In this document: piece after piece, positions 9,465 to 18,282 of the stretch | Position numbering within the stretch: the stretch's first letter is position 1 | Layout of the letters: every line of letters starts with the position of its first letter | Assembly: GCA_041984585.1 (NCBI GenBank) | Contig: JBHIXX010000006.1 | Location: forward strand, 1-64,000 | Origin: Pseudolysinimonas_A sp041984585 | GTDB lineage: Bacteria > Actinomycetota > Actinomycetes > Actinomycetales > Microbacteriaceae | DNA length: 64,000 bases | Direction: 5' to 3' | Made by a program: the position numbers and the translations under genes | Notes under the pieces: generated by a model | The model's input: the letters and a program-made list of their open reading frames with translations, nothing else | Database searches by the model: none | What the model was told of the DNA's origin: nothing

Positions 9465-10625
9465 TCAGTCGACGTAGGCGTCCTGCACCGAGGCGGGCGC
9501 CTCGGAGTGGTAGACCTGCTCCCACGCCTCGAGCACGTTGTCGTGGTCGACGGGCAGCGAGCTGAGCGCCACGTAGGCGGGCACGTCGACGCCGAGGATG
9601 CTCAGCGCGGCGAGGTCCGCCTCGGCGACACCCTGGTCGTACGGCAGCTGGGCGCCGAGGCCCACGATCATCTCGTCCTTCGCGAGGGCGATGGCCACGT
9701 TGGTGCCCAGGTCCTCGGTCGCGATCTTGATGTCGGTGCGACCCGTCTCGCGCGCCGCGGCCATGACGCCCTCGGCCGGGACGTCCCAGACCGCCCAGAT
9801 GCCGTCGAGGTCGGGGTTGCGGGTCATCATCGCGTTGGCGGCGGCCTGCGCGTCACCGGCGAAGTCCGGTCCCGCGATGCCCTGCTCCTGGACGATCTCG
9901 ATGTCGGGGAACTCGCTCGACATGGTGTCCATGAAGCCGTCGTAGCGCTGCTGCGTCACGAAGAAGTCGGCCTCGTGGTAGATCACGCCGATCTTGCCCT
10001 CGCCGCCGAGCGACCGCGCGAGCAGGTAGGCCGACGTGACGCCGTTGCCGTAGTTGTCGGCCGAGACGACCGAGACGTACTCCTCGCCGGCGGTGAAGCC
10101 CTGCGGGACGTTGTCCATGAAGACGAGCTTCACGCCCTGCTCGGCCGCCTTGCGGTACGCGCCCGCGGTGGCCACCGGGTCGGTCGGGATCGACACGATG
10201 ATGTCCGGGTTCTGGGCGAGCACGGTCTCGATGTCGGAGACCTGCTTGGCCGGGTCGAAGTTGGCGTCGGTGGTCGCGATGACCTCGATGCCCAGCCGGT
10301 CGAACTCGGCGTTGAGGCCGGCGATCTGGGCGTTCGCCCAGTCGTTGCCGCCGTAGTGCATGACGATCGCGGCGGTGAGCCCCATCGAGGCGATCTCGTC
10401 GACCTGGTCGTCGGTCAGCTGGGCGTCCGAGACGGGCGAGGGCGACTCGCCGTTCGGGCCGTCGCTGAGCACCTGGCCGGTGATCTCATCGAGCTTGGCG
10501 TTGATCTCGGCGACGATCTCCGGGTCGACCTCGTCGGAGGAACCGCCCCCGGCGGGGGTGCAGCCGGCGAGTCCGATGGCGGCCACGAGGGCCACCGCCA
10601 GACCGAGCGACTTCGTTGCGTTCAT
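9465..10625 (-). CDS. Sugar ABC transporter substrate-binding lipoprotein
   Basis: A 386-residue periplasmic-binding-protein-like lipoprotein of the ribose/galactose type I fold. A lipoprotein signal peptide ends in lipobox LAGC with Cys22, followed by a Gly/Ser linker. The mature part has the sugar-binder pattern NAQIAGLNAEFDRLGIEVI, DIIVSIPTDPVATAGAYR and GVKLVFMDNVP. It captures the sugar outside the membrane and delivers it to the permease at 5726-6697. It is followed by a strong hairpin and preceded by the epimerase gene after an 88-bp gap. Confidence 0.94.
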   Translation of the reverse strand: MNATKSLGLAVALVAAIGLAGCTPAGGGSSDEVDPEIVAEINAKLDEITGQVLSDGPNGESPSPVSDAQLTDDQVDEIASMGLTAAIVMHYGGNDWANAQIAGLNAEFDRLGIEVIATTDANFDPAKQVSDIETVLAQNPDIIVSIPTDPVATAGAYRKAAEQGVKLVFMDNVPQGFTAGEEYVSVVSADNYGNGVTSAYLLARSLGGEGKIGVIYHEADFFVTQQRYDGFMDTMSSEFPDIEIVQEQGIAGPDFAGDAQAAANAMMTRNPDLDGIWAVWDVPAEGVMAAARETGRTDIKIATEDLGTNVAIALAKDEMIVGLGAQLPYDQGVAEADLAALSILGVDVPAYVALSSLPVDHDNVLEAWEQVYHSEAPASVQDAYVD

Positions 10626-10713
10626 GCGTCACATGCTCCTTTGCTGTGTTTCTCTGGCGAGGCGACCGCGGGTGCGGCCTGATCAGAGTCGGGTGGGATG
10701 GTGGCGCCGCCGG

Positions 10714-11538
10714 TCAGTCGGCGAGGCCGTTCTCCTCGAGGAAGGCGCGGCTGCGGCTCGCGGCGGCGGCGAGGTCGCCCGCGTAGCCGTCGAGCTCGAC
10801 GGTGACCCAGTCGTCGTACTCGGCCTCGCGGACCGCGTCGCACACCGCACCGAGGTCGACGCCGCCGGCGCCGAGCGGGACGAACCCGCCGCCGGCCGGG
10901 TCGACGTCCTTCATGTGCAGGTACACCAGCCGGTCGGCGTAGCGGCGGATGACGTCGGCCGGGTCCGAGCCGCCGACCGCGAGGTGCGCGACGTCGGCGC
11001 ACAGTCCGATGCCGGAGCGCGAGAACAGCGCGTCGACCTGCTCGCCGGTCTCGGCGAGGCTGCCGAGGTGCGGGTGGTAGCTCGGGATGAGCCCCTCGGC
11101 GCGCGCCCGGTCGGCGACCCGGTCGAGCAGGTCGGCCATGACGCCGAAGTCGTCGTCGCGGCGCCCGTCGTGGCGGATCGAGCCGCCGCCGAGGACGTAG
11201 TGGCGCGCCCCCGCCTCGGCCGCGAGCGCGATGGAGCGCTCGAAGCGGGCGTACTCGTCGTCGTGCGCATCGCGGTAGATGAAGTGGCCGCCCGAGTAGA
11301 CCCCGGTGACCTCGAGGCCGGCGGCCTCGACGGCGCGGCGGAACGGCGCCTGGTCGCCCTCCCAGGGCAGCAGGTTGCCGTCGAAGAGCTCGATGCCCTG
11401 GTATCCGGCGGCGGCGATCGCGTCGATGGCGACCTGGACGTCCCCGGGCGTGAGGTAGAAGCCGCTCGGCAGATCGGTGACGGCGCTCGGGGTTCCGACC
11501 ACACCGCCCCAGGCGTTGGCTTCATAGGCGAGCTTCAC
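10714..11538 (-). CDS. Sugar phosphate isomerase/epimerase family TIM barrel
   Basis: A 274-residue AP-endonuclease-2-fold protein, the first gene of the sugar operon. The motifs AGYQGIELFDGN, SYHPHLGSLAET, GLCADVAHLAVGG and VYLHMKDVDPAGGG carry probable metal ligands. The start is GTG 11538 because GAGGAGGT lies just upstream and the residues before it (RRTRVIRYEEVV) lie in the promoter region. The divergent ROK regulator and a dyad operator are immediately upstream. With the second epimerase at 3613-4620 it could perform the elimination and hydration steps of a 3-keto-sugar pathway. Confidence 0.88.
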   Translation of the reverse strand: MKLAYEANAWGGVVGTPSAVTDLPSGFYLTPGDVQVAIDAIAAAGYQGIELFDGNLLPWEGDQAPFRRAVEAAGLEVTGVYSGGHFIYRDAHDDEYARFERSIALAAEAGARHYVLGGGSIRHDGRRDDDFGVMADLLDRVADRARAEGLIPSYHPHLGSLAETGEQVDALFSRSGIGLCADVAHLAVGGSDPADVIRRYADRLVYLHMKDVDPAGGGFVPLGAGGVDLGAVCDAVREAEYDDWVTVELDGYAGDLAAAASRSRAFLEENGLAD

Positions 11539-11592
11539 GACTACCTCCTCGTAGCGGATCACGCGAGTGCGTCGGTCCGAGGGGGACGCTAG

Positions 11593-11620
11593 CACTTAAG
11601 ACTTTTTGAAGTCAAATGTG
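11593..11620. promoter_or_regulatory. Dyad operator in divergent ROK/sugar-operon promoter
   Basis: The 14-bp core GACTTTTTGAAGTC is a perfect inverted repeat (5-bp arms, 4-base centre) at 11600-11613. The outer CAC and GTG at 11593-11595 and 11618-11620 share the same centre, so the whole 28-bp site is a single dyad. It lies in an AT-rich patch 55 bp upstream of the epimerase start and 75 bp upstream of the ROK start. It is the likely binding site of the ROK repressor, and the inducer is probably the imported sugar or a derivative. Confidence 0.7.
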
Positions 11621-11694
11621 GGGGTGTCAACCGGAGCAAAGTCCAGATCGCTAGGGTGATTCGCATCCCCTTTCGACGGAGATTGGACCGATCT

Positions 11695-12873
11695 GTGGCG
11701 AGCGTCTCGAGTTCCGGCGTCGGAGAGCTCTACCAGTTGCTCCGCGACGGCCGCCCGCGCACGCGCGCCGAACTCGCCGAGGAGACCGGTCTCGCGCGCA
11801 CCACCGTCGTCGTCCGCACCGCGGCACTCGCCGCCGCGAAGCTCATCGCCCCGGCCGGCCGCGCCGCCTCCTCCGGCGGACGCCCGGCGAACCGGTTCGC
11901 CTTCGACCCGCTCGCCCGCGTGATCGTCGGCATCGACCTCGGCGCCACCCACGGCACCGTCGGCATCACCGACCTGCGCGGCGACGTCATCGTCCGCGAG
12001 CACCGCGAACTCGACGTCGCCGACGGCCCTCAGGCCGTGCTCGGCATGGCCCTCGACATGGCGGAGCGGCTGCTCGAGTCGACCGGCTGCCCGCCGACGC
12101 GCGTCCTCGGCATCGGCATCTGGGTGCCGGGACCGGTCGAGCACGACACCGGCCGCCCCATCCGCCCGCCGATCATGCCCGGCTGGGACGCCTTCGACAT
12201 CCCCGCCTGGGTCCGCTCGCGCATCGACGCGCCGGTGCTCGTCGACAACGACGTGAACCTGCTCGCCCTCGGCGAGCGCGCCACCGCATGGCCGCACGTC
12301 GACGACCTGCTGTTCATCAAGGTTTCCACCGGCATCGGCGCCGGGATCATCTCCGGCGGCGTCCTGCAGCGCGGCGCCCGCGGCTCGGCCGGCGACATCG
12401 GGCACGTCCAGGTGCCGCACGGCCGCGGCGAGGACGACCTCGAGGCGACCGCGAGCACCCCGGCCCTCTCCCGCCAGCTGGCCGGGCCCGACGCCCCTCT
12501 GCTCGACGCCGGCAGCGTCGTCAGCCGCATCCTCGAGGGCGACCCGGATGCCGTCGCCGCCGCACGCGAGGCGGGACGCGCCATCGGCGAGGTCGCCTCG
12601 ATCTGCGTCAGCATCCTCAACCCGTCGACCATGGTGATCGGCGGACGCCTGGGCGCCTCGGCGCAGGAGATCATCGCCGGCGTGCGCGAGGTCGTCTACC
12701 GCCGCTCCATCCCGCTGGCGACCCAGCACCTCAACATCGTCCCCGCCCAGGGCGGCATCGACGCGGGCGTACGCGGTGCGGCCCTCATGGTGATCGATGA
12801 CCGCCTGTCGCCTGCCGCAGTGGAGGAGCTCGTCGAGGCGGAAGCCGTGGGGCTCGCCGACACGACCGAATAG
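11695..12873 (+). CDS. ROK family transcriptional regulator
   Basis: A 392-residue repressor with an N-terminal winged helix (residues about 8-70, TRAELAEETGLARTTVVVRT) and a C-terminal ROK sugar-kinase-like domain (VIVGIDLGATHGTVGI, VDNDVNLLALGE, GSAGDIGHVQVPH). The usual zinc motif CxCGxxGC after the GH motif is replaced by GRGEDDLEATAS, so the structural zinc site is absent. The start is taken as GTG 11695 (GGAG upstream, though 13 bases away); GTG 11656 is in frame but has no clear ribosome site. It is divergent from the sugar operon and is expected to control it. Confidence 0.9.
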   Translation: MASVSSSGVGELYQLLRDGRPRTRAELAEETGLARTTVVVRTAALAAAKLIAPAGRAASSGGRPANRFAFDPLARVIVGIDLGATHGTVGITDLRGDVIVREHRELDVADGPQAVLGMALDMAERLLESTGCPPTRVLGIGIWVPGPVEHDTGRPIRPPIMPGWDAFDIPAWVRSRIDAPVLVDNDVNLLALGERATAWPHVDDLLFIKVSTGIGAGIISGGVLQRGARGSAGDIGHVQVPHGRGEDDLEATASTPALSRQLAGPDAPLLDAGSVVSRILEGDPDAVAAAREAGRAIGEVASICVSILNPSTMVIGGRLGASAQEIIAGVREVVYRRSIPLATQHLNIVPAQGGIDAGVRGAALMVIDDRLSPAAVEELVEAEAVGLADTTE

Positions 12874-13000
12874 CGCACCCGGGCGACCATCGCTGCCGAC
12901 CGCTTGCCAACAGCATCGCCATACTCTGCGTCCGGCGGCTCGAACCCGGGTCCTGGCGACCCGTGGCCGGGGACGCTCCCGTCCGCGGACCGCCGCGATA

Positions 13001-14197
13001 TCAGGCCTCCGCGGCGGGGATCGGCGCGTCGGGCAGCTTCCGCACCTTCCGCCGACGGCGCCGCCGCTCGGGGACCATCGAGCGCATCTCGTCGAGCTTG
13101 CCGAAGCAGAGCAGCCGGTCCCCCGCCTCGAGCACGGTGCCGCGCTTCGGGTTGGGGATCACAGTGGTGCCGCGGTGCAGGGTGAGCACGGTGATGTCGC
13201 GCTCGCGCAGCCCCGAGTCGCCGAGGGGCGTGCCGACGAAGTCGCCCTTGTCGTGCACGAGCAGCTCGGCGACGCCGTATCCGGTCGAGATGCTCAGCCG
13301 CTGGCGCACGTCGATGTCGGGGAAGGCCACCCGGTCGGCGATGTGGTCGATGATCGCGCCCGCGACATCCAGCTGCGTGGCCGCCTCGATGCCCTGCAGC
13401 CCGGGCGACGAGTTGACCTCCATGACGAGCGGGCCGTCGTCGCCCTCGAGCATGTCGACGCCCGCCACCTTGAGGCCCATGATCTGCGCCGAGCGCACCG
13501 CCGCCTGCTCGTAGGCGGCGTCGAGATGCACCGACTCGACCGACCCGCCGCGGTGCACGTTGGAGCGGAACTCGTCGCCCTTCGCCGTGCGCCGCATCGC
13601 CGCCACCACCCGGTCGCCGACGACGAGCGCGCGGATGTCACGGCCCTTGCTCTCGGAGACGAAGTGCTGGATGAGCACGTTCTGGTTGGTGGACTGCAGC
13701 GTCTCGATGATCGCCTCGGCGATCTTCGCGTCGGGAGCGAGGATGACGCCGATGCCCTGGGTGCCCTCGAGCAGCTTGATGACGACCGGGGCGCCGCCGA
13801 CCTGGTCGATCGCGCCGCGCACGTCGGCCCGGTTGCGTACGAAGGCGGTGGCCGGCATCCCGATGTTGTGGCGCGACAGGATCTGGGTGGCCCGCAGCTT
13901 GTCGCGCGCGTTGGAGATGCCGTTCGCGGTGTTGGGCGTGTAGACGTCCATCTGCTCGAACTGGCGCACCACGGCGGTGCCGAAGTAGGTGATCGAGGCG
14001 CCGATGCGGGGCAGGATCGCGTCGTAGTCGCTGAGCGGGCGTCCCCGGTACTGCAGGTCGGGCTCCGGCCCCGACAGGTCGATCGCGAAGCGCAGCGTGT
14101 TGAGCACCTTCACGTCGTGCCCGCGGTCGGCGGCGGCCGCGCGGAGCCGCTGGGTGGAGTACGCCCGGGGGGCGCGCGACAGGATCGCGAGTTTCAT
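13001..14197 (-). CDS. rimK: RimK-like ATP-grasp ligase fused to an RCK_C (TrkA-C) domain
   Basis: A 398-residue protein. Residues 1-290 form a RimK-type ATP-grasp glutamate ligase: MKLAILSRAPRAYSTQRL, the ATP lysine in PVVIKLLEGTQGIGV, and metal ligands in MEVNSSPGLQGIE. Residues about 300-385 are an RCK_C/TrkA-C ligand-binding domain (SGYGVAELLVHDKGD is approximate; LLCFGKLDEMRSM at the end). RimK of E. coli is about 300 residues and lacks this domain. The start is ATG 14197. The divergent neighbour at 14271 is its usual partner, a RimB-like protease. A likely role is poly-glutamate tailing of a protein such as ribosomal S6, with nucleotide or ion control through RCK_C. The target is inferred. 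Confidence 0.88.
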   Translation of the reverse strand: MKLAILSRAPRAYSTQRLRAAAADRGHDVKVLNTLRFAIDLSGPEPDLQYRGRPLSDYDAILPRIGASITYFGTAVVRQFEQMDVYTPNTANGISNARDKLRATQILSRHNIGMPATAFVRNRADVRGAIDQVGGAPVVIKLLEGTQGIGVILAPDAKIAEAIIETLQSTNQNVLIQHFVSESKGRDIRALVVGDRVVAAMRRTAKGDEFRSNVHRGGSVESVHLDAAYEQAAVRSAQIMGLKVAGVDMLEGDDGPLVMEVNSSPGLQGIEAATQLDVAGAIIDHIADRVAFPDIDVRQRLSISTGYGVAELLVHDKGDFVGTPLGDSGLRERDITVLTLHRGTTVIPNPKRGTVLEAGDRLLCFGKLDEMRSMVPERRRRRRKVRKLPDAPIPAAEA

Positions 14198-14270
14198 GGT
14201 GTCCTCGGCGGGCGAGCGGCCGACGTGCGGAATGACCCGGATGTCGGGGAGGGACTGGGAGGATGGTGGC

Positions 14271-14756
14271 GTGAGCGCGCCCACCCATTCCAACACACTC
14301 GCCGGGTGGCGGGAATGGGTGCAGCTCCCCCAGATCGGCATCCCGTGGATCAAGGCGAAGCTCGACACCGGCGCGCGTTCGTCGGCGCTGCACGCCTACG
14401 ACGTGCACGGCTTCGACCGCGACGGAGAGGACTGGGTGCGCTTCCGGGTGCGGCCCTGGCAGGAGTCGACCGACGACGAGACGCTGGTCGAGCTGCCGGT
14501 GCACGACCGGCGCCGCGTGCGCAGCTCGTCGGGGCACGTGCAGGAGCGCATCGTCGTACTGCTGCGGGTCGGGATGATCGGCCACGAGGTTGAGGCCGAG
14601 GTCACGCTCACCAACCGCGACCCGATGGGGTTCCGGATGCTGATCGGCCGCCAGGCGCTGCGCCACGGCTTCGTCGTCGCCTCCGACCGCTCCTACCTCG
14701 GCGGCAAGGCGCCTCGGCACGCGCGCCGGCGCAACAAGGGGCGCCCGGCCGAGTAG
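14271..14756 (+). CDS. RimB-like putative ATP-dependent zinc protease (PF05618 type)
   Basis: A 161-residue retropepsin-like protein. The fold is marked by IPWIKAKLDTGARSSALHAY, with the single catalytic-type motif DTGA at residues 31-34, and by MLIGRQALRHGFVVASD near the C-terminus. Proteins of this family sit beside rimK and limit glutamylation. The start is GTG 14271, with GGGAGG upstream. It is divergent from rimK with 73 bases between starts, so both may share a promoter region. The C-terminal tail (RHARRRNKGRP) is basic. Confidence 0.85.
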   Translation: MSAPTHSNTLAGWREWVQLPQIGIPWIKAKLDTGARSSALHAYDVHGFDRDGEDWVRFRVRPWQESTDDETLVELPVHDRRRVRSSSGHVQERIVVLLRVGMIGHEVEAEVTLTNRDPMGFRMLIGRQALRHGFVVASDRSYLGGKAPRHARRRNKGRPAE

Positions 14757-14773
14757 CCGTCTACCCTGGCGGC

Positions 14774-15121
14774 GTGGACAGGATCTTCCGGATGCCGGTC
14801 GCCAGGGTGTACCCGCTCTACGTGCAGAAGCTCGAGCGCAAGGGCCGCACCCCCGCGGAGCTCGACGAGGTCATCCGCTGGCTCACCGGCTTCGGCGACG
14901 CGCAGATCCGCGCGCACCTCGACGCCGAGACGACGTTCGAGGACTTCTTCGCCGCCGCCGACCTGAACCCGGATGCCGGACTGATCACCGGCGTGATCTG
15001 CGGCGTGCGGGTGGAGCAGATCGAGGATCCGCTCATGCAGAAGATCCGCTACCTCGACAAGCTCGTCGACGAGCTCTACAAGGGCAAGGCGATGGAGAAG
15101 GTGCTCCGCACGCCGAGTTGA
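14774..15121 (+). CDS. DUF2200 family protein
   Basis: A 115-residue soluble protein. The start MDRIFRMPVARVYPLYVQKLERKGRT and the central FGDAQIRAHLDAETTFEDFF (written in two parts) are typical of DUF2200, a small bacterial family of unknown function. The length is full for the family. GTG start 14774 follows the RimB-like gene by 17 bases, so the two may be cotranscribed. No catalytic residues can be assigned. Confidence 0.85.
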   Translation: MDRIFRMPVARVYPLYVQKLERKGRTPAELDEVIRWLTGFGDAQIRAHLDAETTFEDFFAAADLNPDAGLITGVICGVRVEQIEDPLMQKIRYLDKLVDELYKGKAMEKVLRTPS

Positions 15122-15253
15122 CGCCGCGGCATCCGATCTGTCATCGTTCCGCGAGCGGGAAGCGCCGACACCGATCGGCGCGTCGACGGGCGCCACCCTG
15201 TCCCGCACCTCAGCGTCGACGTCATCTGCAGTCACCGCGAAGAGGAAACGACA

Positions 15254-16795
15254 ATGACGCGCATCGGCATCGTGGCCGAGCGACCCGGCGAGACCCGGGT
15301 CGCGGGCACCCCCGACTCGGTCGCCCGGCTCCGCCAACTCGGATACGACGTGGTCGTGGAGGCCGGCGCCGGCGCGGCGTCGTCGTTCCCCGACCCGGCC
15401 TACGCCCAGGCGGGGGCCGAGATCGGCGACCGCTCCGCCACGTGGGGCGCCGACGTCGTGCTGAAGGTGAATGCGCCGACGGACGACGAGATGGCGCTCC
15501 TGCGCGCCGGCACCACGGTCGTGGCGCTGCTGAGCCCTGCGCTGAAGCCGGAGCTGCTCGACGAGCTGGCGGCCCGCGGCGTCACCGCGCTCGCGATGGA
15601 CGCCGTGCCGCGCATCTCGCGCGCCCAGTCGCTCGACGTGCTCTCGTCGATGGCGAACATCTCCGGCTACCGGGCGGTGGTCGAGGCGGCGAACGAGTTC
15701 GGCCGGTTCTTCACCGGGCAGATCACCGCGGCGGGCAAGGTGCCGCCGGCGAAGGTACTCGTCGCGGGCGTCGGCGTCGCCGGACTCGCGGCGATCGGGA
15801 CCGCCGCGAGCCTCGGCGCGATCGTGCGCGCCACCGACCCGCGCCCCGAGGTCGCCGACCAGGTGAAGAGCGTGGGCGGCGAGTACCTCGCGGTCGAGGT
15901 GGCCGAGCAGATGGTCTCGACCGACGGCTACGCCAAGGCGACGAGCGAGGACTACGACCGCCGCGCCGCCGAGATCTACTCGGAGCAGGCCGCCGAGGTC
16001 GACATCATCATCACCACCGCCGCGATCCCCGGCCGCGCCGCCCCGCGCCTGATCACCGCGGCGGATGTCGCGAGCATGAAGCCGGGGAGCGTCATCGTCG
16101 ACCTCGCGGCGGCCTCCGGCGGGAACGTCGAGGGCAGCGTCGCCGGCGAGCGCGTCGTCACCGACAACGGGGTCGTCATTCTCGGCTACACGGACCTCGC
16201 GGGGCGCCTGCCCGGTCAGGCGTCGCAGCTGTACGCGACCAACGTGTTCAACCTGCTCAAGCTGCTGACGCCGGGGAAGGACGGGGCGCTGACGCTCGAC
16301 TTCGACGACATCGTGCAGCGCTCGGTCACGGTGGTGCGCGACGGCGAGATCACCTGGCCGCCGCCGCCCGCACAGGTCTCCGCCGCTCCCGCCGCGCCCG
16401 CCGCGGCCCCGGCCGAGCCGGTCGCCCCGAAGGCGGGCATGCGCCGCGGAACCAAGGTCGCGCTCGTGTCCCTGGGCCTCGCCGCGCTGTTCGCGGTCTG
16501 CGCGTTCGCGCCCGCCCCGCTGCCGCAGCACTTCCTCGTGCTCACCCTGTCGGTGGTCGTCGGCTTCTACGTCATCGGGCACGTCGCGCACGCGCTGCAC
16601 ACGCCGCTGATGAGCGTCACCAACGCCATCTCGGGGATCATCGTCGTCGGCGCGCTGGTGCAGCTCGTCGCCCCGTCGATGCTCGTGCAGGTGCTCGCCG
16701 CGATCGCGGTGCTGCTCGCCAGCATCAACATCTTCGGCGGGTTCGCCGTCACCCGCCGAATGCTCGGCATGTTCTCGAAGGGAGCCGAGAAGTGA
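15254..16795 (+). CDS. pntA: NAD(P) transhydrogenase subunit alpha (fused PntAA-PntAB form)
   Basis: A 513-residue alpha subunit of the proton-translocating NAD(P)+ transhydrogenase, which moves hydride between NADH and NADP+ using the proton gradient. Residues 1-380 are the NAD(H)-binding dI domain (PAKVLVAGVGVAGLAAIG, then the acidic D of ATDPRPEVADQV). An Ala/Pro linker follows, and from about 395 there are four membrane segments of dII. RBS GAGGAA lies upstream of the ATG. Its stop overlaps the GTG of pntB (GTGA). The single long chain is the proteobacterial-type fusion, whereas many actinobacteria split PntA in two. Confidence 0.95.
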   Translation: MTRIGIVAERPGETRVAGTPDSVARLRQLGYDVVVEAGAGAASSFPDPAYAQAGAEIGDRSATWGADVVLKVNAPTDDEMALLRAGTTVVALLSPALKPELLDELAARGVTALAMDAVPRISRAQSLDVLSSMANISGYRAVVEAANEFGRFFTGQITAAGKVPPAKVLVAGVGVAGLAAIGTAASLGAIVRATDPRPEVADQVKSVGGEYLAVEVAEQMVSTDGYAKATSEDYDRRAAEIYSEQAAEVDIIITTAAIPGRAAPRLITAADVASMKPGSVIVDLAAASGGNVEGSVAGERVVTDNGVVILGYTDLAGRLPGQASQLYATNVFNLLKLLTPGKDGALTLDFDDIVQRSVTVVRDGEITWPPPPAQVSAAPAAPAAAPAEPVAPKAGMRRGTKVALVSLGLAALFAVCAFAPAPLPQHFLVLTLSVVVGFYVIGHVAHALHTPLMSVTNAISGIIVVGALVQLVAPSMLVQVLAAIAVLLASINIFGGFAVTRRMLGMFSKGAEK

Positions 16796-18192
16796 GCGCC
16801 GCCGCCGTCGCGACCGCGGCCTACATCCTCGCCGCGCTGCTCTTCATCCTCAGCCTCGCGGGTCTCAGCAAGCACGAGACCGCCCGACGCGGCAACACCT
16901 TCGGCATCATCGGCATGGCGATCGCGCTCGCCGCGACCATCTGGCTCGTCGTCGACGCGCTGTGGGCGCAGGAGGACGCCGCCCTCGGGCTCGGCCTGCT
17001 CGCCGGCGCCGTCGTCATCGGCGCGAGCATCGGACTGTGGCGCGCCCGCGTCGTCGAGATGACCGGGATGCCGCAGCTCATCGCCCTGTTCCACAGCTTC
17101 GTCGGCCTCGCCGCCGTGCTCGTCGGGTGGAACGGCGCCCTCGCCGAGCAGCACCTCGCCCCGGAGCTGGTCGGCATCCACGACGCCGAGGTGGCGATCG
17201 GCATCTTCATCGGCGCCGTCACCTTCACCGGCTCGATCGTCGCGTTCCTGAAGCTGTCGGCGCGCATCTCGTCGAAGCCGATGATGCTGCCCGGCAAGAA
17301 CGCCCTCAACCTGGGTGCGCTGGTCGCGTTCGTCGGACTCACCGTCTGGTACGTCATCACGCCGGGTCTGCCGATCCTCATCGCCATCACGGTGCTCGCG
17401 CTGCTGCTGGGCTGGCATCTGGTCGCCTCGATCGGCGGCGGCGACATGCCCGTCGTCGTGTCGATGCTCAACAGCTACTCGGGCTGGGCGGCCGCGGCCG
17501 CGGGGTTCCTGCTGAACAACGACCTGCTCATCGTCACCGGCGCGCTGGTCGGATCGTCGGGCGCCTACCTGTCGTACATCATGTGCAAGGCCATGAACCG
17601 CTCGTTCATCTCGGTCATCGCCGGCGGGTTCGGCATCGAGGCGCCGAAGAAGGGCGATGAGGAGACCGGCGAGCACCAGGAGATCGACGCGGTCGGCGCG
17701 GCCGAGATGCTCGCCAACGCGACGAGCGTCGTCATCACCCCCGGCTACGGGATGGCGGTGGCCCAGGCCCAGTACCCGGTCGCCGAGCTGGTGGCCAAGC
17801 TGCGCGCCCGCGACATCGACGTGAGGTTCGGCATCCACCCCGTCGCCGGGCGCCTGCCGGGCCACATGAACGTGCTCCTCGCCGAGGCGAAGGTGCCGTA
17901 CGACATCGTGCTCGAGATGGACGAGATCAACGACGACCTGGCCGACACCACCGTCGTGCTCGTCATCGGCGCCAACGACACCGTGAACCCCGCAGCTGCG
18001 GAGGATCCGGGCAGCCCGATCGCGGGGATGCCGGTGCTGCGGGTGTGGGAGGCCGAGAACGTCATCGTGTTCAAGCGGTCGATGGCCTCCGGCTACGCGG
18101 GGGTGCCGAATCCGCTGTTCTGGCGGCAGAACGCGCACATGCTGTTCGGCGACGCCAAGGACCGGGTGGAGGACATCCTCAGGGCGCTCTGA
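16792..18192 (+). CDS. pntB: NAD(P) transhydrogenase subunit beta
   Basis: A 466-residue beta subunit. Residues 1-275 form about nine membrane helices that make the proton channel with PntA. The C-terminal dIII domain binds NADP(H): VVITPGYGMAVAQAQYP is the fingerprint, with VRFGIHPVAGRLPGHMNVLL, VLVIGANDTVNP and KRSMASGYAGVPNP following. The start is GTG 16792, overlapping the pntA stop by four bases, which ensures stoichiometric translation. Confidence 0.96.
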   Translation: MSAAAVATAAYILAALLFILSLAGLSKHETARRGNTFGIIGMAIALAATIWLVVDALWAQEDAALGLGLLAGAVVIGASIGLWRARVVEMTGMPQLIALFHSFVGLAAVLVGWNGALAEQHLAPELVGIHDAEVAIGIFIGAVTFTGSIVAFLKLSARISSKPMMLPGKNALNLGALVAFVGLTVWYVITPGLPILIAITVLALLLGWHLVASIGGGDMPVVVSMLNSYSGWAAAAAGFLLNNDLLIVTGALVGSSGAYLSYIMCKAMNRSFISVIAGGFGIEAPKKGDEETGEHQEIDAVGAAEMLANATSVVITPGYGMAVAQAQYPVAELVAKLRARDIDVRFGIHPVAGRLPGHMNVLLAEAKVPYDIVLEMDEINDDLADTTVVLVIGANDTVNPAAAEDPGSPIAGMPVLRVWEAENVIVFKRSMASGYAGVPNPLFWRQNAHMLFGDAKDRVEDILRAL

Positions 18193-18282
18193 CGGCGCAC
18201 GGGTCGCGCACCTCGGAGCCGAACACCGCGGCCGTCGCGCCCGCTGGGAATGTGGACACGTCATCCGGATGTTGAGGTCATC

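Noticed and set aside
11656..11694. Upstream start for the ROK regulator
   Set aside because: GTG 11656 has no clear ribosome site and adds a short basic stretch outside the winged-helix domain; GTG 11695 fits better, though not certainly.
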